This document shows positions 34,644 to 43,012 of a stretch of 54,602 bases of DNA, piece after piece. The DNA comes from Oscillospiraceae bacterium (GTDB taxonomy: Bacteria; Bacillota; Clostridia; Oscillospirales; Oscillospiraceae): assembly GCA_018385135.1 (NCBI GenBank), contig JAHAWY010000016.1, forward strand, positions 1 to 54,602, written 5' to 3'. The notes beneath the pieces are model-generated. The model was not told the origin of the DNA. It did no database searches and worked only from the letters and a program-made list of their open reading frames with translations. A program made the position numbers and the translations under genes. Within the stretch, counting starts at the first letter, position 1, and each line of letters opens with the position of its first letter.

Positions 34644-35153
34644 TCAAGCCTTCTTAAACTCGTTATAATGCACGATTGAAAAATCAAAATCGCGATCCAT
34701 GCTCGTTTTTTGCAGGGGATAGCCAATCGCGGTTATCGCAAAGGGAACAATGTTTTCCGGCAGAGAAAAGATCTTGCAAACATTTTCCATGCGCTCGGCG
34801 ACAGGGGAGATGCCAAGCCATGTGCCGCTCATGTCGAGGTGAACGCACTCAAGAAGGATCTTTTCCGTTGCAGCCGCCATGTCCTGCTCCCAAAGCTCGG
34901 GAAACTCCACCTTGTCAAAGTTTGCAAGCAAAACAATGGCAAGAGGTGCATCTGCAACGCAGGCGGTGTAAGGGGAGACATCGGCCAGCTTTTTTAGCAG
35001 CTCCTTTTCTGTGACCACGATGAATTCGCGCTCGTTCTGAGAGCCGGTGGTTGGCGCGCACATGGCAGCCTTGAGTATTATCTCAATTTTATCCGGCTCA
35101 ATGGCTGTGGGCTGAAAAGCTCTTACGCTTCGCTTGGAAAACAGCTCTTTCAT
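34644..35153 (-). CDS. Nitroreductase-family flavoprotein
   Basis: The 169-residue protein has the family start LFSKRSVRAFQPTAIEPDKIEIILKAA split across residues 4-30, the FMN-contacting APTTGSQNERE and the C-terminal VPFAITAIGYPLQ. Such enzymes use NAD(P)H and FMN to reduce nitro or quinone compounds. The partner aldo/keto reductase is expressed from the same transcript. GGAGG lies before the ATG. Confidence 0.93.
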   Translation of the reverse strand: MKELFSKRSVRAFQPTAIEPDKIEIILKAAMCAPTTGSQNEREFIVVTEKELLKKLADVSPYTACVADAPLAIVLLANFDKVEFPELWEQDMAAATEKILLECVHLDMSGTWLGISPVAERMENVCKIFSLPENIVPFAITAIGYPLQKTSMDRDFDFSIVHYNEFKKA

Positions 35154-35189
35154 TTATATATCCTCCTTTTTCGCTTGTCTGCTGCTTTA

Positions 35190-35218
35190 ATTTTACAATA
35201 GCTCGCTGCTTTTTACAA
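35190..35218 (-). promoter_or_regulatory. Promoter of the nitroreductase-aldo/keto reductase pair
   Basis: Minus-strand TTGTAA (35213-35218) and TAAAAT (35190-35195) are 17 bp apart. The promoter lies over the last codons of the upstream ABC gene, so the pair can be expressed separately from the exporter. Confidence 0.6.
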
Positions 35219-36908
35219 CCTTAAATACTTCCTGAGGGCTGCCTTGAGCGGCTATTTTTCCGTTTTCCAAAAAAATCAGCCTGTCACATTCAAGCATTGC
35301 GCTTTCACGGTGGGAGATCGAAATGACAGTTCTGCCCTCAGACACAGATTTTAGCGCCCGCATGACCATTGCTTCCGTTGCGGAGTCCAGATTTGCCGTT
35401 ATCTCGTCAAGCAGCAAAATCGGCGGCTGCGCGGCGACAGCGCGGGCAATAGAAAGAAGCTGGCACTGTCCCCATGAAAAGCTTGTGTCGGAGGAAACTA
35501 AAGTGTCGTAGCCGTCAGAAAGAGCTTCGATGCTCTCGTGCAGACCCACCTGGCGGCATACGTCGATAACGCGCCGGCGGCTTATTGTGGGGTCGCCAAG
35601 GGATATCTGCTGCTCGACCGTTCCGGGGATAAAGCGAAAGCTTTGCTCAACATAGCCAAAGATGGCGCGCTTTTCTTCGTTGGGGATAAGGTATGCGTCA
35701 AAGCCGCCTATGACAAGCCGACCCTCCGTCGGTGTGAGCAGACCCATGATCAGGTTAAATATCGTGCTTTTGCCAACGCCGGTTCGCCCGGCGATAGTAA
35801 TGCTCTCGCCCTTTTTTATCTCAGTGCTGATATCGGTAAGAACAGGAGTGCCGCTTATGTAGGAAAAGCTCATATGCTCAAAACAAACGGCGCGCTCCTC
35901 GCAGCCTTGCAAAACCTTGGCGGCGCTGATGCTGCTGTCTTTGGTTTCCTCGTCCAAGGAGAGAAATTCCTCGATGCGCCCGATGCCCGAAAGTCCGCTT
36001 TGTATGTTTTGTATCTCCGTACCCAGCGCTTCAATCGGCAGCAGAAGTGAGGATATGAGGTCGATGCTGGCGGCAAGCATACCCGCGCTTATGCCCAGAA
36101 CCTGCGACTGCCCTACAGTGAGTGCAACGATAACGGCGATAACCACGGCGCGGATAAGCTGTATTATGGGAGAGTAGCAGGAGTCGTATATGATTACACG
36201 TCCGCGTGTTTTGTAGTTTTCGCGCAGTGCGCGGCAGTATTTCTCCTCCATGTAGCTTTCCTTTGAGAAAAGCTTTATCATGGAGATGTTCTTTACACTT
36301 TCGGCTATATGTCCGTTGACATTTGAAAGCTCGCGGAGATTATTAATCTGAGCTGCGTACATACGCTTTCTGAAAAATCGTGTGATGGCAAAAACGATTA
36401 TGATGATCAGCAGCGTAAGCAAAGCCAGCCGCCAAGAAAACAGCCACATAGAAATGCCAATACCGATTATCTTCAAGCAGTCTATGAACATACTGACCAA
36501 GCCGTCGGAAAAAAGGGAGTTTATACTGTCAACATCAGTGTTGATGCGCGAAACGACAGAGCCGGGAGACTGTTCGGAGAAATAAGAAGCCTTGAGTCTG
36601 AAAAGCTTGCGGAGCATTCTGCTTCGCAGCTCGCGGATGCAGCGCTGAGCGAAAAACGAAAGCAGACAGCCCTTAATAAAATCCAGCGCCCCGATAAGCA
36701 GGATCGCCGACAGATACATAAGCGCGGGCTTATATAGCTGCAAAGCGTTGGCGGGAAGCAGATAATCGTCTAGAATAACGCGCATAATCTGCGGCGGTGC
36801 AAGAGAAACGGCAACGCCGAGCACTGCGCTTACTGCCAGCGCCACGGCATACCCCCTGCTGCCTTTTATAATCTCCTTAACGCAGGAGGACACATTTTTG
36901 TATTTCAT
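35193..36908 (-). CDS. Heterodimeric ABC exporter, second subunit
   Basis: The 571-residue half-transporter has a membrane domain (about 20-300; SPGSVVSRINTDVDSINSLF) and an ATPase domain with Walker A GRTGVGKST and Walker B ILLLDEITANLD with the catalytic glutamate. Its signature reads SWGQCQLLSIAR instead of SGGQ. The ATG overlaps the stop of the first subunit (ATGA). The altered signature complements the Asp-for-Glu change in the partner, as in asymmetric exporters such as BmrCD. Substrate unknown. Confidence 0.9.
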   Translation of the reverse strand: MKYKNVSSCVKEIIKGSRGYAVALAVSAVLGVAVSLAPPQIMRVILDDYLLPANALQLYKPALMYLSAILLIGALDFIKGCLLSFFAQRCIRELRSRMLRKLFRLKASYFSEQSPGSVVSRINTDVDSINSLFSDGLVSMFIDCLKIIGIGISMWLFSWRLALLTLLIIIIVFAITRFFRKRMYAAQINNLRELSNVNGHIAESVKNISMIKLFSKESYMEEKYCRALRENYKTRGRVIIYDSCYSPIIQLIRAVVIAVIVALTVGQSQVLGISAGMLAASIDLISSLLLPIEALGTEIQNIQSGLSGIGRIEEFLSLDEETKDSSISAAKVLQGCEERAVCFEHMSFSYISGTPVLTDISTEIKKGESITIAGRTGVGKSTIFNLIMGLLTPTEGRLVIGGFDAYLIPNEEKRAIFGYVEQSFRFIPGTVEQQISLGDPTISRRRVIDVCRQVGLHESIEALSDGYDTLVSSDTSFSWGQCQLLSIARAVAAQPPILLLDEITANLDSATEAMVMRALKSVSEGRTVISISHRESAMLECDRLIFLENGKIAAQGSPQEVFKVVKSSELL

Positions 36909-38629
36909 TTTGCGCCTCCCTTCTGCGATGCCCATAGCTCGCGGTATTCGGCGCTGCTTTCTAAAAGCTCTGCATGAGTGGAGCAGCTCAGACCCTCCTC
37001 ACCGAAAAAGATTACTTTATCGGTAAGCGGGAAAACCGACAGACGGTGGGAGATGAGTACAACGATCTTATCGCTTCGCGCCTGAGTAAGCCTGTCTATA
37101 ATCTGGCGCTCAGTCTCCATATCAACAGCGGAGAAGGGGTCGTCCAAAATCATCAGCTTTGAGTCGCGGTAAAGCGCCCGCGCCAGTGCCAGCCTGTCAC
37201 GCTGTCCGCCGGAGAGGCGCACCCCGCCTGAACCGACTCGGGTAGATACACCGTCAGGCATAGCGGTCAGATCATCACTGAAGCATACGACGTCAAGCAC
37301 CTCGGAAACATCCCCGCCGTCGCCGAGAGTTATGTTTTCATAAATCGTGTCACTGATGAGCTGCGGGTCGTGACCCATGTATGATATAGCGCGGCTGCGC
37401 TGCGCCTGCGAAAGCGAGCTAAGCTCCTTTCCGCAGAGCCGAATGCTGCCATCATAGGGGTATATCCCGCAAAGCGCCAAGCCAAGCGCCGTTTTTCCGC
37501 AGGCTATCTTGCCTGTTACGCCAATAAGCTCGCCGCTCTCAGCCTCAAAGGAAAGCCCCTTAAAGACCTTGACGTCACTGCCATAATAGCTAAAGCCGAG
37601 AGACTCGCAGCAAAGTGAAGCAGCCGTGTCGGGGGCAAAGCACGTCTCCGGATAGCTGTATTCCCTAAATGAAGGCGAAATGCGCTCCCATGAGACACGC
37701 GCCTTTTGATAGGTGTTGAAAAGCGCCGCCGCGCGGCTCGCCTTTTTTGAAAGTGCTATGAAGATAGCGGTATAGGCTGTGAAATCACCTATGCTCCACA
37801 CTCCGTCTATTGCGTTTTTGCCGCCGAGCGAAATCACGGCGAAAATGCCGACAAGGGATATTGCCTTATATACAGGCTGCATCGAGTTTTCCATAACGGA
37901 TGCCAGAAAAGCGCGCTTTTCCAGCTTATCAAGCTCCTTGTCATACTCGCTTTGCCTGAGCTGTTCAACGCTGTTTACGCGGTAAAGCAGCGCGTTTTCA
38001 GCGTTGCAGAGCGTTGCCTGAGCAACAGCGCCGCTCTGAGCGCGGGAGCGCTTCGTAAGCGTTTCTACCACAGCTTTCAGCTTTTCGGCGACATACATCG
38101 CAAGCGGGATGAAAAGGCAGGCGGCAAGAGTCGTTTTAAGGTCGTAGCCGAGCATTGTAATAAGATAGCCGAGCATGAGAACGCCGGTGTCGAAAATCTC
38201 CGTTGTTACCTTGCGCATACCCTCAACGCATATATCAACATCGGCGACCGCCTTGTTTATCATTTCGCCCGCCGTTACTCCCGAAAAGGCTCTGATATCC
38301 TGAGAGATAAGGCTGTTATATAGCATTCGCCGCATCAGAACGCCTGTTTGATTGGCAAAAAGACGAACAAAATAGCGCTTTAGGGCGCGCAGTAGCTGAA
38401 TAGCTGCGGCAACGCCGACGAAAACAAGCACCTGACGCAAAATGGCAGGAAGCAAAGCTCCATCAATAACGCTGTCTATAAGCCGCCCCTGCAAAACGAC
38501 TATCAGCGACATACTGCCGTTAAAAAGTGTGCCTGTGAGCGCAACCATCAGGAGCACTGCCCATTCACGCTTGAGGTAGCTCGTGAGCTTTTCCGGCTGT
38601 TTTATCGGTGAAAAATCGGGTGTTATCAA
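36905..38629 (-). CDS. Heterodimeric ABC exporter, first subunit
   Basis: The 574-residue half-transporter has a membrane domain (about 20-310) and an ATPase domain with Walker A GKIACGKTA, a normal LSGGQRDRLALARAL signature and Walker B LMILDDPFSAVD, where Asp replaces the catalytic Glu. The degenerate site is therefore formed by this Walker B and the altered signature of the partner subunit. The start is a TTG at 38629 with GGAGGG 6-7 nt upstream. Confidence 0.9.
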   Translation of the reverse strand: MITPDFSPIKQPEKLTSYLKREWAVLLMVALTGTLFNGSMSLIVVLQGRLIDSVIDGALLPAILRQVLVFVGVAAAIQLLRALKRYFVRLFANQTGVLMRRMLYNSLISQDIRAFSGVTAGEMINKAVADVDICVEGMRKVTTEIFDTGVLMLGYLITMLGYDLKTTLAACLFIPLAMYVAEKLKAVVETLTKRSRAQSGAVAQATLCNAENALLYRVNSVEQLRQSEYDKELDKLEKRAFLASVMENSMQPVYKAISLVGIFAVISLGGKNAIDGVWSIGDFTAYTAIFIALSKKASRAAALFNTYQKARVSWERISPSFREYSYPETCFAPDTAASLCCESLGFSYYGSDVKVFKGLSFEAESGELIGVTGKIACGKTALGLALCGIYPYDGSIRLCGKELSSLSQAQRSRAISYMGHDPQLISDTIYENITLGDGGDVSEVLDVVCFSDDLTAMPDGVSTRVGSGGVRLSGGQRDRLALARALYRDSKLMILDDPFSAVDMETERQIIDRLTQARSDKIVVLISHRLSVFPLTDKVIFFGEEGLSCSTHAELLESSAEYRELWASQKGGAK

Positions 38630-38673
38630 AGCAGTCCCTCCATGCCGAAAATAAGCCTTTGTTGATTGCTCTC

Positions 38674-38702
38674 ATATTACTACCGCGCTGTATAAGCGTC
38701 AA
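38674..38702 (-). promoter_or_regulatory. Promoter of the heterodimeric ABC exporter
   Basis: Minus-strand TTGACG (38697-38702) and TAATAT (38674-38679) are 17 bp apart, about 45 bp before the TTG start. Confidence 0.72.
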
Positions 38703-38802
38703 CATATACAGCTAAAACAGCTTGAAATGAGCGGCGCTTCATGGTTTAATTGATGCGGTATGGACGGCTTTGCCGTCCTATACGGAAAACGGGAGTGATT
38801 TT

Positions 38803-39237
38803 ATGCGAAGCGAAGGCTATAGCACCAAGCTATATAACTCCATTCTGGACTTTCTCTCTAAAAACCGCGAGCGCGCCGTTACTGCCGCGAATGTTTATGA
38901 GCATTTACAGGCGGCGGGGGATAGGGCAAATAAAACCACCGTTTATCGCAATATGGATCGGCTGGTCAGCGAGGGGAAGGTCCTAAAATACGTCACTGAC
39001 GACGGAAGAATGGCGAGCTATATTTATAAATCCCATGACGACGACTGCGGAGAGCATCTTCATCTTCAATGCTCCGGCTGCGGCAGGGTCATTCACCTTG
39101 ACTGCGGCTATATGGACGAGATCATTCGCCATATCTCCAGCGAGCACGGCTTTGACCTGCGTTGCAGCAGCTCTATTCTTTACGGAAAATGCAGAGAATG
39201 TGCCCAAAAGGACAACAGTGTGGAGCAAGAAAAATAA
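38803..39237 (+). CDS. Fur-family metal regulator, probably Zur
   Basis: The 144-residue protein has an N-terminal winged helix (about 1-75; TAANVYEHLQ, KTTVYRNMDRL) and a dimerisation domain with HLHLQCSGCGRVIHLDC and CRECAQ. C90, C93, C130 and C133 form the structural zinc site typical of Fur-family proteins. It directly precedes znuA-znuC-znuB, which points to Zur rather than Fur or PerR. GGGAGTG precedes the ATG at 38803. A gap of 96 bp with a strong promoter and palindrome follows. Confidence 0.85.
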   Translation: MRSEGYSTKLYNSILDFLSKNRERAVTAANVYEHLQAAGDRANKTTVYRNMDRLVSEGKVLKYVTDDGRMASYIYKSHDDDCGEHLHLQCSGCGRVIHLDCGYMDEIIRHISSEHGFDLRCSSSILYGKCRECAQKDNSVEQEK

Positions 39238-39261
39238 ACCGCCTTATTCGCCCTTATTCGC

Positions 39262-39290
39262 TTGACAAAGTATTTTTAGGAGACTATAAT
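39262..39290 (+). promoter_or_regulatory. Consensus promoter of znuA-znuC-znuB
   Basis: TTGACA (39262-39267) and TATAAT (39285-39290) with exactly 17 bp between: a perfect sigma-A promoter. Such strength suits a gene set that is normally repressed. Confidence 0.92.
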
Positions 39291-39320
39291 CCAATTCGCA
39301 AATGATTTGCAAATTGGATT
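39288..39320 (+). promoter_or_regulatory. Palindromic operator, probable Zur box
   Basis: A 33-bp palindrome: AATCCAATTCGCAAAT, a central G at 39304, and ATTTGCAAATTGGATT, with one mismatch in 16 pairs. It overlaps the last bases of the -10 and the transcription start, where a bound repressor would block RNA polymerase. The neighbouring regulator gene makes Zur the likely ligand. The core AAATGATTT resembles Fur-family sites. Confidence 0.8.
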
Positions 39321-39333
39321 AAGGAGCTTATAA

Positions 39334-40206
39334 ATGAAAAGAACGGTTGGCGTTGCTTTTGTTATAATAATGTGCTGCGCGCTGCTTTCCGCCTGTGGCA
39401 GCGGCGGGTCCTCCGGTGATGCTTCAGGCAAGCCCGTGATTGCTGTAAGCATAGTTCCGGAGGAGAGCTTTGTTAAGGCTGTCTGCGGCGATTTGGTTGA
39501 AACGGTTGTTATGGTTCCGCCCGGAAGCAGCCCCGAAAACTACGAGCCAACACCGATGGAGATGCAGAAATTCTCCGACGCCGAGGTTTTCTTTAGCATC
39601 GGTGTGCCGACGGAGGCAAATATAATGCCCTCCGTTTCCGAAAATACAAAGGTGGTTTCGCTCGATGCCGCCTGTGCCGCCGTCTATGACGATTTGACTC
39701 TCGGCGACGAGCGTGACCCGCATATTTGGCTTTCTCCCAAAAGAGTCATAGTAATGGTAAACGCAATTGCAGCCGAGATGAGCGGGCTTTACCCCGAAAA
39801 CGCTGATATCTTTTCCGCCAACGCCAAGGAATTCATTGACCGCATAGAGGAAGCGGACGCGGAGATAAGAGCGGTGCTTGATAAGCTCGAGTGCAAAAAG
39901 TTTATAGTTTTTCACCCCGCCTTCGGCTACCTTGCCGATGATTACGGGCTAGAGATGTTTGCGCTAGAGGAGGAGGGCAAGGAAGCGACCGCCGCTCATA
40001 TGCAGGAGATGATAGATCTTGCAAAGGACGAGGGTATAAAGGTGATCTTCTACCAGGCGGAGATAGACAGCCGCCAAAGCGCCGCCTTCGCTGAGGAGCT
40101 CGGCGGTGTTACCGCAAAGCTTGAGCCGCTTTCGGGCAACTATATTGAAAATCTTAAGATCATGGCAAATACATTGGCAGAGGCGATGAGTAAATATGAC
40201 GCGTGA
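39334..40206 (+). CDS. znuA: Zinc ABC transporter, binding lipoprotein
   Basis: The 290-residue protein has a lipobox (LLSAC, C21) and the cluster A-I metal-binding fold. H130 (DPHIWLSP) and H194 (FHPAFGYL) are two expected ligands. The first His of the usual SPHxYEP motif is replaced: here the segment is SPENYEP (E68). There is no long His-rich loop. It captures zinc, or possibly manganese, for znuC and znuB. AAGGAG lies before the ATG, and its end overlaps znuC by 11 bp. Confidence 0.9.
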   Translation: MKRTVGVAFVIIMCCALLSACGSGGSSGDASGKPVIAVSIVPEESFVKAVCGDLVETVVMVPPGSSPENYEPTPMEMQKFSDAEVFFSIGVPTEANIMPSVSENTKVVSLDAACAAVYDDLTLGDERDPHIWLSPKRVIVMVNAIAAEMSGLYPENADIFSANAKEFIDRIEEADAEIRAVLDKLECKKFIVFHPAFGYLADDYGLEMFALEEEGKEATAAHMQEMIDLAKDEGIKVIFYQAEIDSRQSAAFAEELGGVTAKLEPLSGNYIENLKIMANTLAEAMSKYDA

Positions 40207-41005
40207 CAACTATCCCCTTGCCATTCACATCGAAAATCTATCCGTGAATTACAGGCACACACCGGCACTTGCCGGGGTGTGCCTCGATGTGCGTGACGGG
40301 GAGTTTTTAGGGGTGATCGGACCTAATGGCGGCGGAAAATCAACGCTGCTCAAGGCAATTTTGGGTTTGGTGGAAAAGCAGAGCGGCTCAATAAGCATCT
40401 ACGGAAGCGAAAAGCCCTCCGCCCGTGCGCAAATCGGATATGTGCCGCAGTTTTCAGCCGTTGACAGGGGCTTTCCCATTTCGGTTTTGGAGGTCGTTAT
40501 GACGGCGTTCCAAAAAGGAGCATTGCATCCGTTTTTCCGCTTTAACGCTTTTCACAGGGACAAGGCGATGGAGCAGCTTGAGCGAGTGGGGATAGCTGAG
40601 CTTGCACAAAGGCAAATCTCGGAGCTTTCGGGCGGCGAGTTTCAGCGTCTGCTGATTGCCCGCGCTCTTGCGGTCGAGCCGCGTATGCTGCTGCTTGATG
40701 AGCCGACAGCAAGCGTTGACCCTGCCTCGCGCGCGCATATTTACGAGCTTTTGACCGAGCTTAACAGGGAAGTCACCATTGTTTTGGTAACGCACGATTT
40801 GATGGCGGTCGCTTCGCAGGTGACAAGCCTTGCCTGCTTAAACGGCACTCTTGTGTACCACGGATCGCCGGAGATAAACGAAAAAATCGTCAATGAGATG
40901 TATGGCTGCCCGGTTGACTTTATAGCTCACGGCGTGCCGCACAGGGTACTCGGCGAGCACGAACATGGGCAAGGCTGCCGCGGCAGAAAAGAGGAGGGCT
41001 GCTGA
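40196..41005 (+). CDS. znuC: Zinc ABC transporter, ATPase
   Basis: The 269-residue ATPase has Walker A GPNGGGKST, signature LSGGEFQRLLIARAL and Walker B LLLLDEPTASVD, then VTHDL. The GGGKST and FQRLLIARAL forms are typical of ZnuC/MntB-type ATPases. The C-terminus is rich in His and Cys (HEHGQGC, GC), which might sense or bind metal. It is translationally coupled on both sides, sharing 1 bp with znuB. Confidence 0.93.
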   Translation: MTRDNYPLAIHIENLSVNYRHTPALAGVCLDVRDGEFLGVIGPNGGGKSTLLKAILGLVEKQSGSISIYGSEKPSARAQIGYVPQFSAVDRGFPISVLEVVMTAFQKGALHPFFRFNAFHRDKAMEQLERVGIAELAQRQISELSGGEFQRLLIARALAVEPRMLLLDEPTASVDPASRAHIYELLTELNREVTIVLVTHDLMAVASQVTSLACLNGTLVYHGSPEINEKIVNEMYGCPVDFIAHGVPHRVLGEHEHGQGCRGRKEEGC

Positions 41006-41838
41006 TGCTCAACGCGATAATGAATTACCAATTCATGCAGCATGCAGTCATCGCCTGCGTGCTGGCGAGTGTTGTATGCGGGCTTATAGGTGTGATAATT
41101 GTTGAAAAAAAGCTCATTATGATGAGTGGCGGCATAGCCCATACCGCCTATGGCGGAGTCGGTCTGGGCTATCTTTGCGGCTTTGAGCCTATGCTGGGCG
41201 CTGTGCTGTTTTCCTTGGGCGCGGCTGTCGGCATCGGAACGATCAAGCGTCGCGGCGGTGTGCATACGGATATAATCATCGCCCTGTTCTGGTCGCTCGG
41301 CATGGCGCTCGGCACAGCCTTCATAGGCTTTATGGACGGCTATCCGCCCGATTTGAACAGCTATCTTTTCGGCAATATCCTCTCTGTTACCGGCAGTGAT
41401 TTAAAAATGATGCTCGCCCTCACTGCGCTTGTCTGCCTTGCGGTCATAGTTTTCTTCAACGACTGGAAGGCGTTTATGTTTGACGACTGCTTTTCGCAGA
41501 TCATCGGCATGAAAACAACGCTGCTGGAATACCTGATGCTTATTCTGGTAGCGCTGACGGTCGTTGTGTTGATAAGGGTTGCCGGCATTATTCTAGTGAT
41601 CGCCCTGCTTACAGCACCCGCTGCAACGGCATCGCTTATTTCCGATAAGCTTAAAGGTCGTATGCTGCTTTCGATTGCACTGGGACTGTTTGATTGCTTT
41701 GCGGGGCTTTGGATATCCTATGTCCTTGGTATAGCAAGCGGCGCAACTATCATCATCTTCTCCGTTCTGATATATGCCATTGTTTTTGCCCTAAGCTCCC
41801 TTGTTGGTCGAAGAAGTGTTAAATCCGCCGCGCAATAG
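41005..41838 (+). CDS. znuB: Zinc ABC transporter, permease
   Basis: The 277-residue ABC-3 family permease has about eight hydrophobic segments and the conserved MMSGGIAHTAYGGVGLGYL and the late VLIRVAGIILVIALLTAPAA. It forms the channel with ZnuC. The start overlaps the znuC stop. No clear terminator follows, though the next gene has its own upstream structure. Confidence 0.94.
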   Translation: MLNAIMNYQFMQHAVIACVLASVVCGLIGVIIVEKKLIMMSGGIAHTAYGGVGLGYLCGFEPMLGAVLFSLGAAVGIGTIKRRGGVHTDIIIALFWSLGMALGTAFIGFMDGYPPDLNSYLFGNILSVTGSDLKMMLALTALVCLAVIVFFNDWKAFMFDDCFSQIIGMKTTLLEYLMLILVALTVVVLIRVAGIILVIALLTAPAATASLISDKLKGRMLLSIALGLFDCFAGLWISYVLGIASGATIIIFSVLIYAIVFALSSLVGRRSVKSAAQ

Positions 41839-41895
41839 GCAATAATTCAATTTCTTTCCTCGTTGAAACAAAAAACTCTGTTTTTATTTGCTGAG

Positions 41896-41958
41896 ATGTG
41901 ATACAATAACCAATCGTGGGATTATGACCGATTTTTATGATTAGTTATTGTGTCACAT
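41896..41958. repeat. Long inverted repeat upstream of the exonuclease gene
   Basis: Arms of 20 nt (41896-41915 and 41939-41958, beginning ATGTGATACAATAAC and ending GTTATTGTGTCACAT) pair with one wobble and one mismatch around a 23-nt loop. No T-run follows. It lies 34 bp before the exonuclease start, so it is probably an operator or a 5'-leader structure. Confidence 0.65.
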
Positions 41959-41991
41959 TTCTATTTCCGCAAGCGAAAGGATGATCGCTCG

Positions 41992-42984
41992 ATGAGCTAT
42001 GTAGTTATGGACATGGAATGGAACCAAGCCATGTCCGCTCAATCCGCTGTTTTTAACAAGCTTCCCATACATCTGCGAGGAGAAATAATACAGATAGGCG
42101 CAGTAAAGCTTACAGAGGATTTAAAGCCCGGAGAGGAATTTCAAATAGATGTTAAGCCGGTGTATTTCAAGAAGATGCACTACAAGGTAGAAAAGCTTAC
42201 CGGCTTTGACAAGGACAGACTTGAGCACGGCGTTGGCTTCGTTGAGGCTCTCAAAGCATTTCGTGAGTTCTGCGGCGACGGCTGCACCTTCCTGACATGG
42301 GGCTGCGACGATAAAAGCATTATGGAGCAAAACATAATCATCCACGACCAGGACTGGGACTGGATAGACAGATGGGTCAATCTCCAGGTTATATACAATC
42401 TTCAAACTCAGGCAGGGCGCAACCAAACAGGGCTTGCAATTGCGATGGAGCACTTCGGCATTGAACAGACACGCGTTGCGCACGATGCTTTGGGCGATGC
42501 GTACAACACCGCGCTGATATGCTCTAAGCTCGATTTGGAGGAGGGGTTAAAGCAATACGAAACCGCCTCAAAAACTCTCTCCACTTCTAAAGCCGGGGGA
42601 GAAACGGAGGACACTCACAGCAAAACCAAAGCTCTTGAGCACCGTGCGTTCACAGGCTACCCCACTAGGGAGGACGCCTTTGACGATAAGGAACTGACCG
42701 CGCCCCTTTGCCCCGAATGCGGCGAGCGGCTGAAGGCTTCACGCTGGATAAACCAGGGCGACAGACGCTATATGTCCCTTTGCTCCTGCAAAGCTCACGG
42801 CAACTATCTTGTTCGCATCAAGCTTCGCCCGGCCGAGGACGACACGATGACTGCCAACCGCATCATATATAAGGCGGATGAGGAGATGGAGGAGTTTTAC
42901 AAATCAAAGGCTCATCCCGCCAAGCGCCGCCGCTCCAGAAAGAAAAAGCGCCTTATAGTCCCGCGCGAAAAAGCGCGCCAGTGA
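41992..42984 (+). CDS. DEDDh 3'-5' exonuclease (KapD-like) with a zinc-binding C-terminus
   Basis: The 330-residue protein begins with an exonuclease domain: VVMDMEWN (Asp and Glu), a CDDKSIMEQN block and AHDALGDAYNTA (His and Asp), the DEDDh catalytic set. Around residues 240-285 there is CPECGERL followed by CSCKAHG, a likely zinc ribbon, then a very basic tail (KRRRSRKKKRL). KapD, a sporulation-initiation inhibitor in Bacillus, belongs to the same exonuclease family, but the extra C-terminus is different. The substrate, DNA or RNA, is not known. The ATG at 41992 has AAAGGATG upstream. Confidence 0.85.
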   Translation: MSYVVMDMEWNQAMSAQSAVFNKLPIHLRGEIIQIGAVKLTEDLKPGEEFQIDVKPVYFKKMHYKVEKLTGFDKDRLEHGVGFVEALKAFREFCGDGCTFLTWGCDDKSIMEQNIIIHDQDWDWIDRWVNLQVIYNLQTQAGRNQTGLAIAMEHFGIEQTRVAHDALGDAYNTALICSKLDLEEGLKQYETASKTLSTSKAGGETEDTHSKTKALEHRAFTGYPTREDAFDDKELTAPLCPECGERLKASRWINQGDRRYMSLCSCKAHGNYLVRIKLRPAEDDTMTANRIIYKADEEMEEFYKSKAHPAKRRRSRKKKRLIVPREKARQ

Positions 42985-43012
42985 TTTTCAAACAATATTT
43001 TCGGAGGTTACG

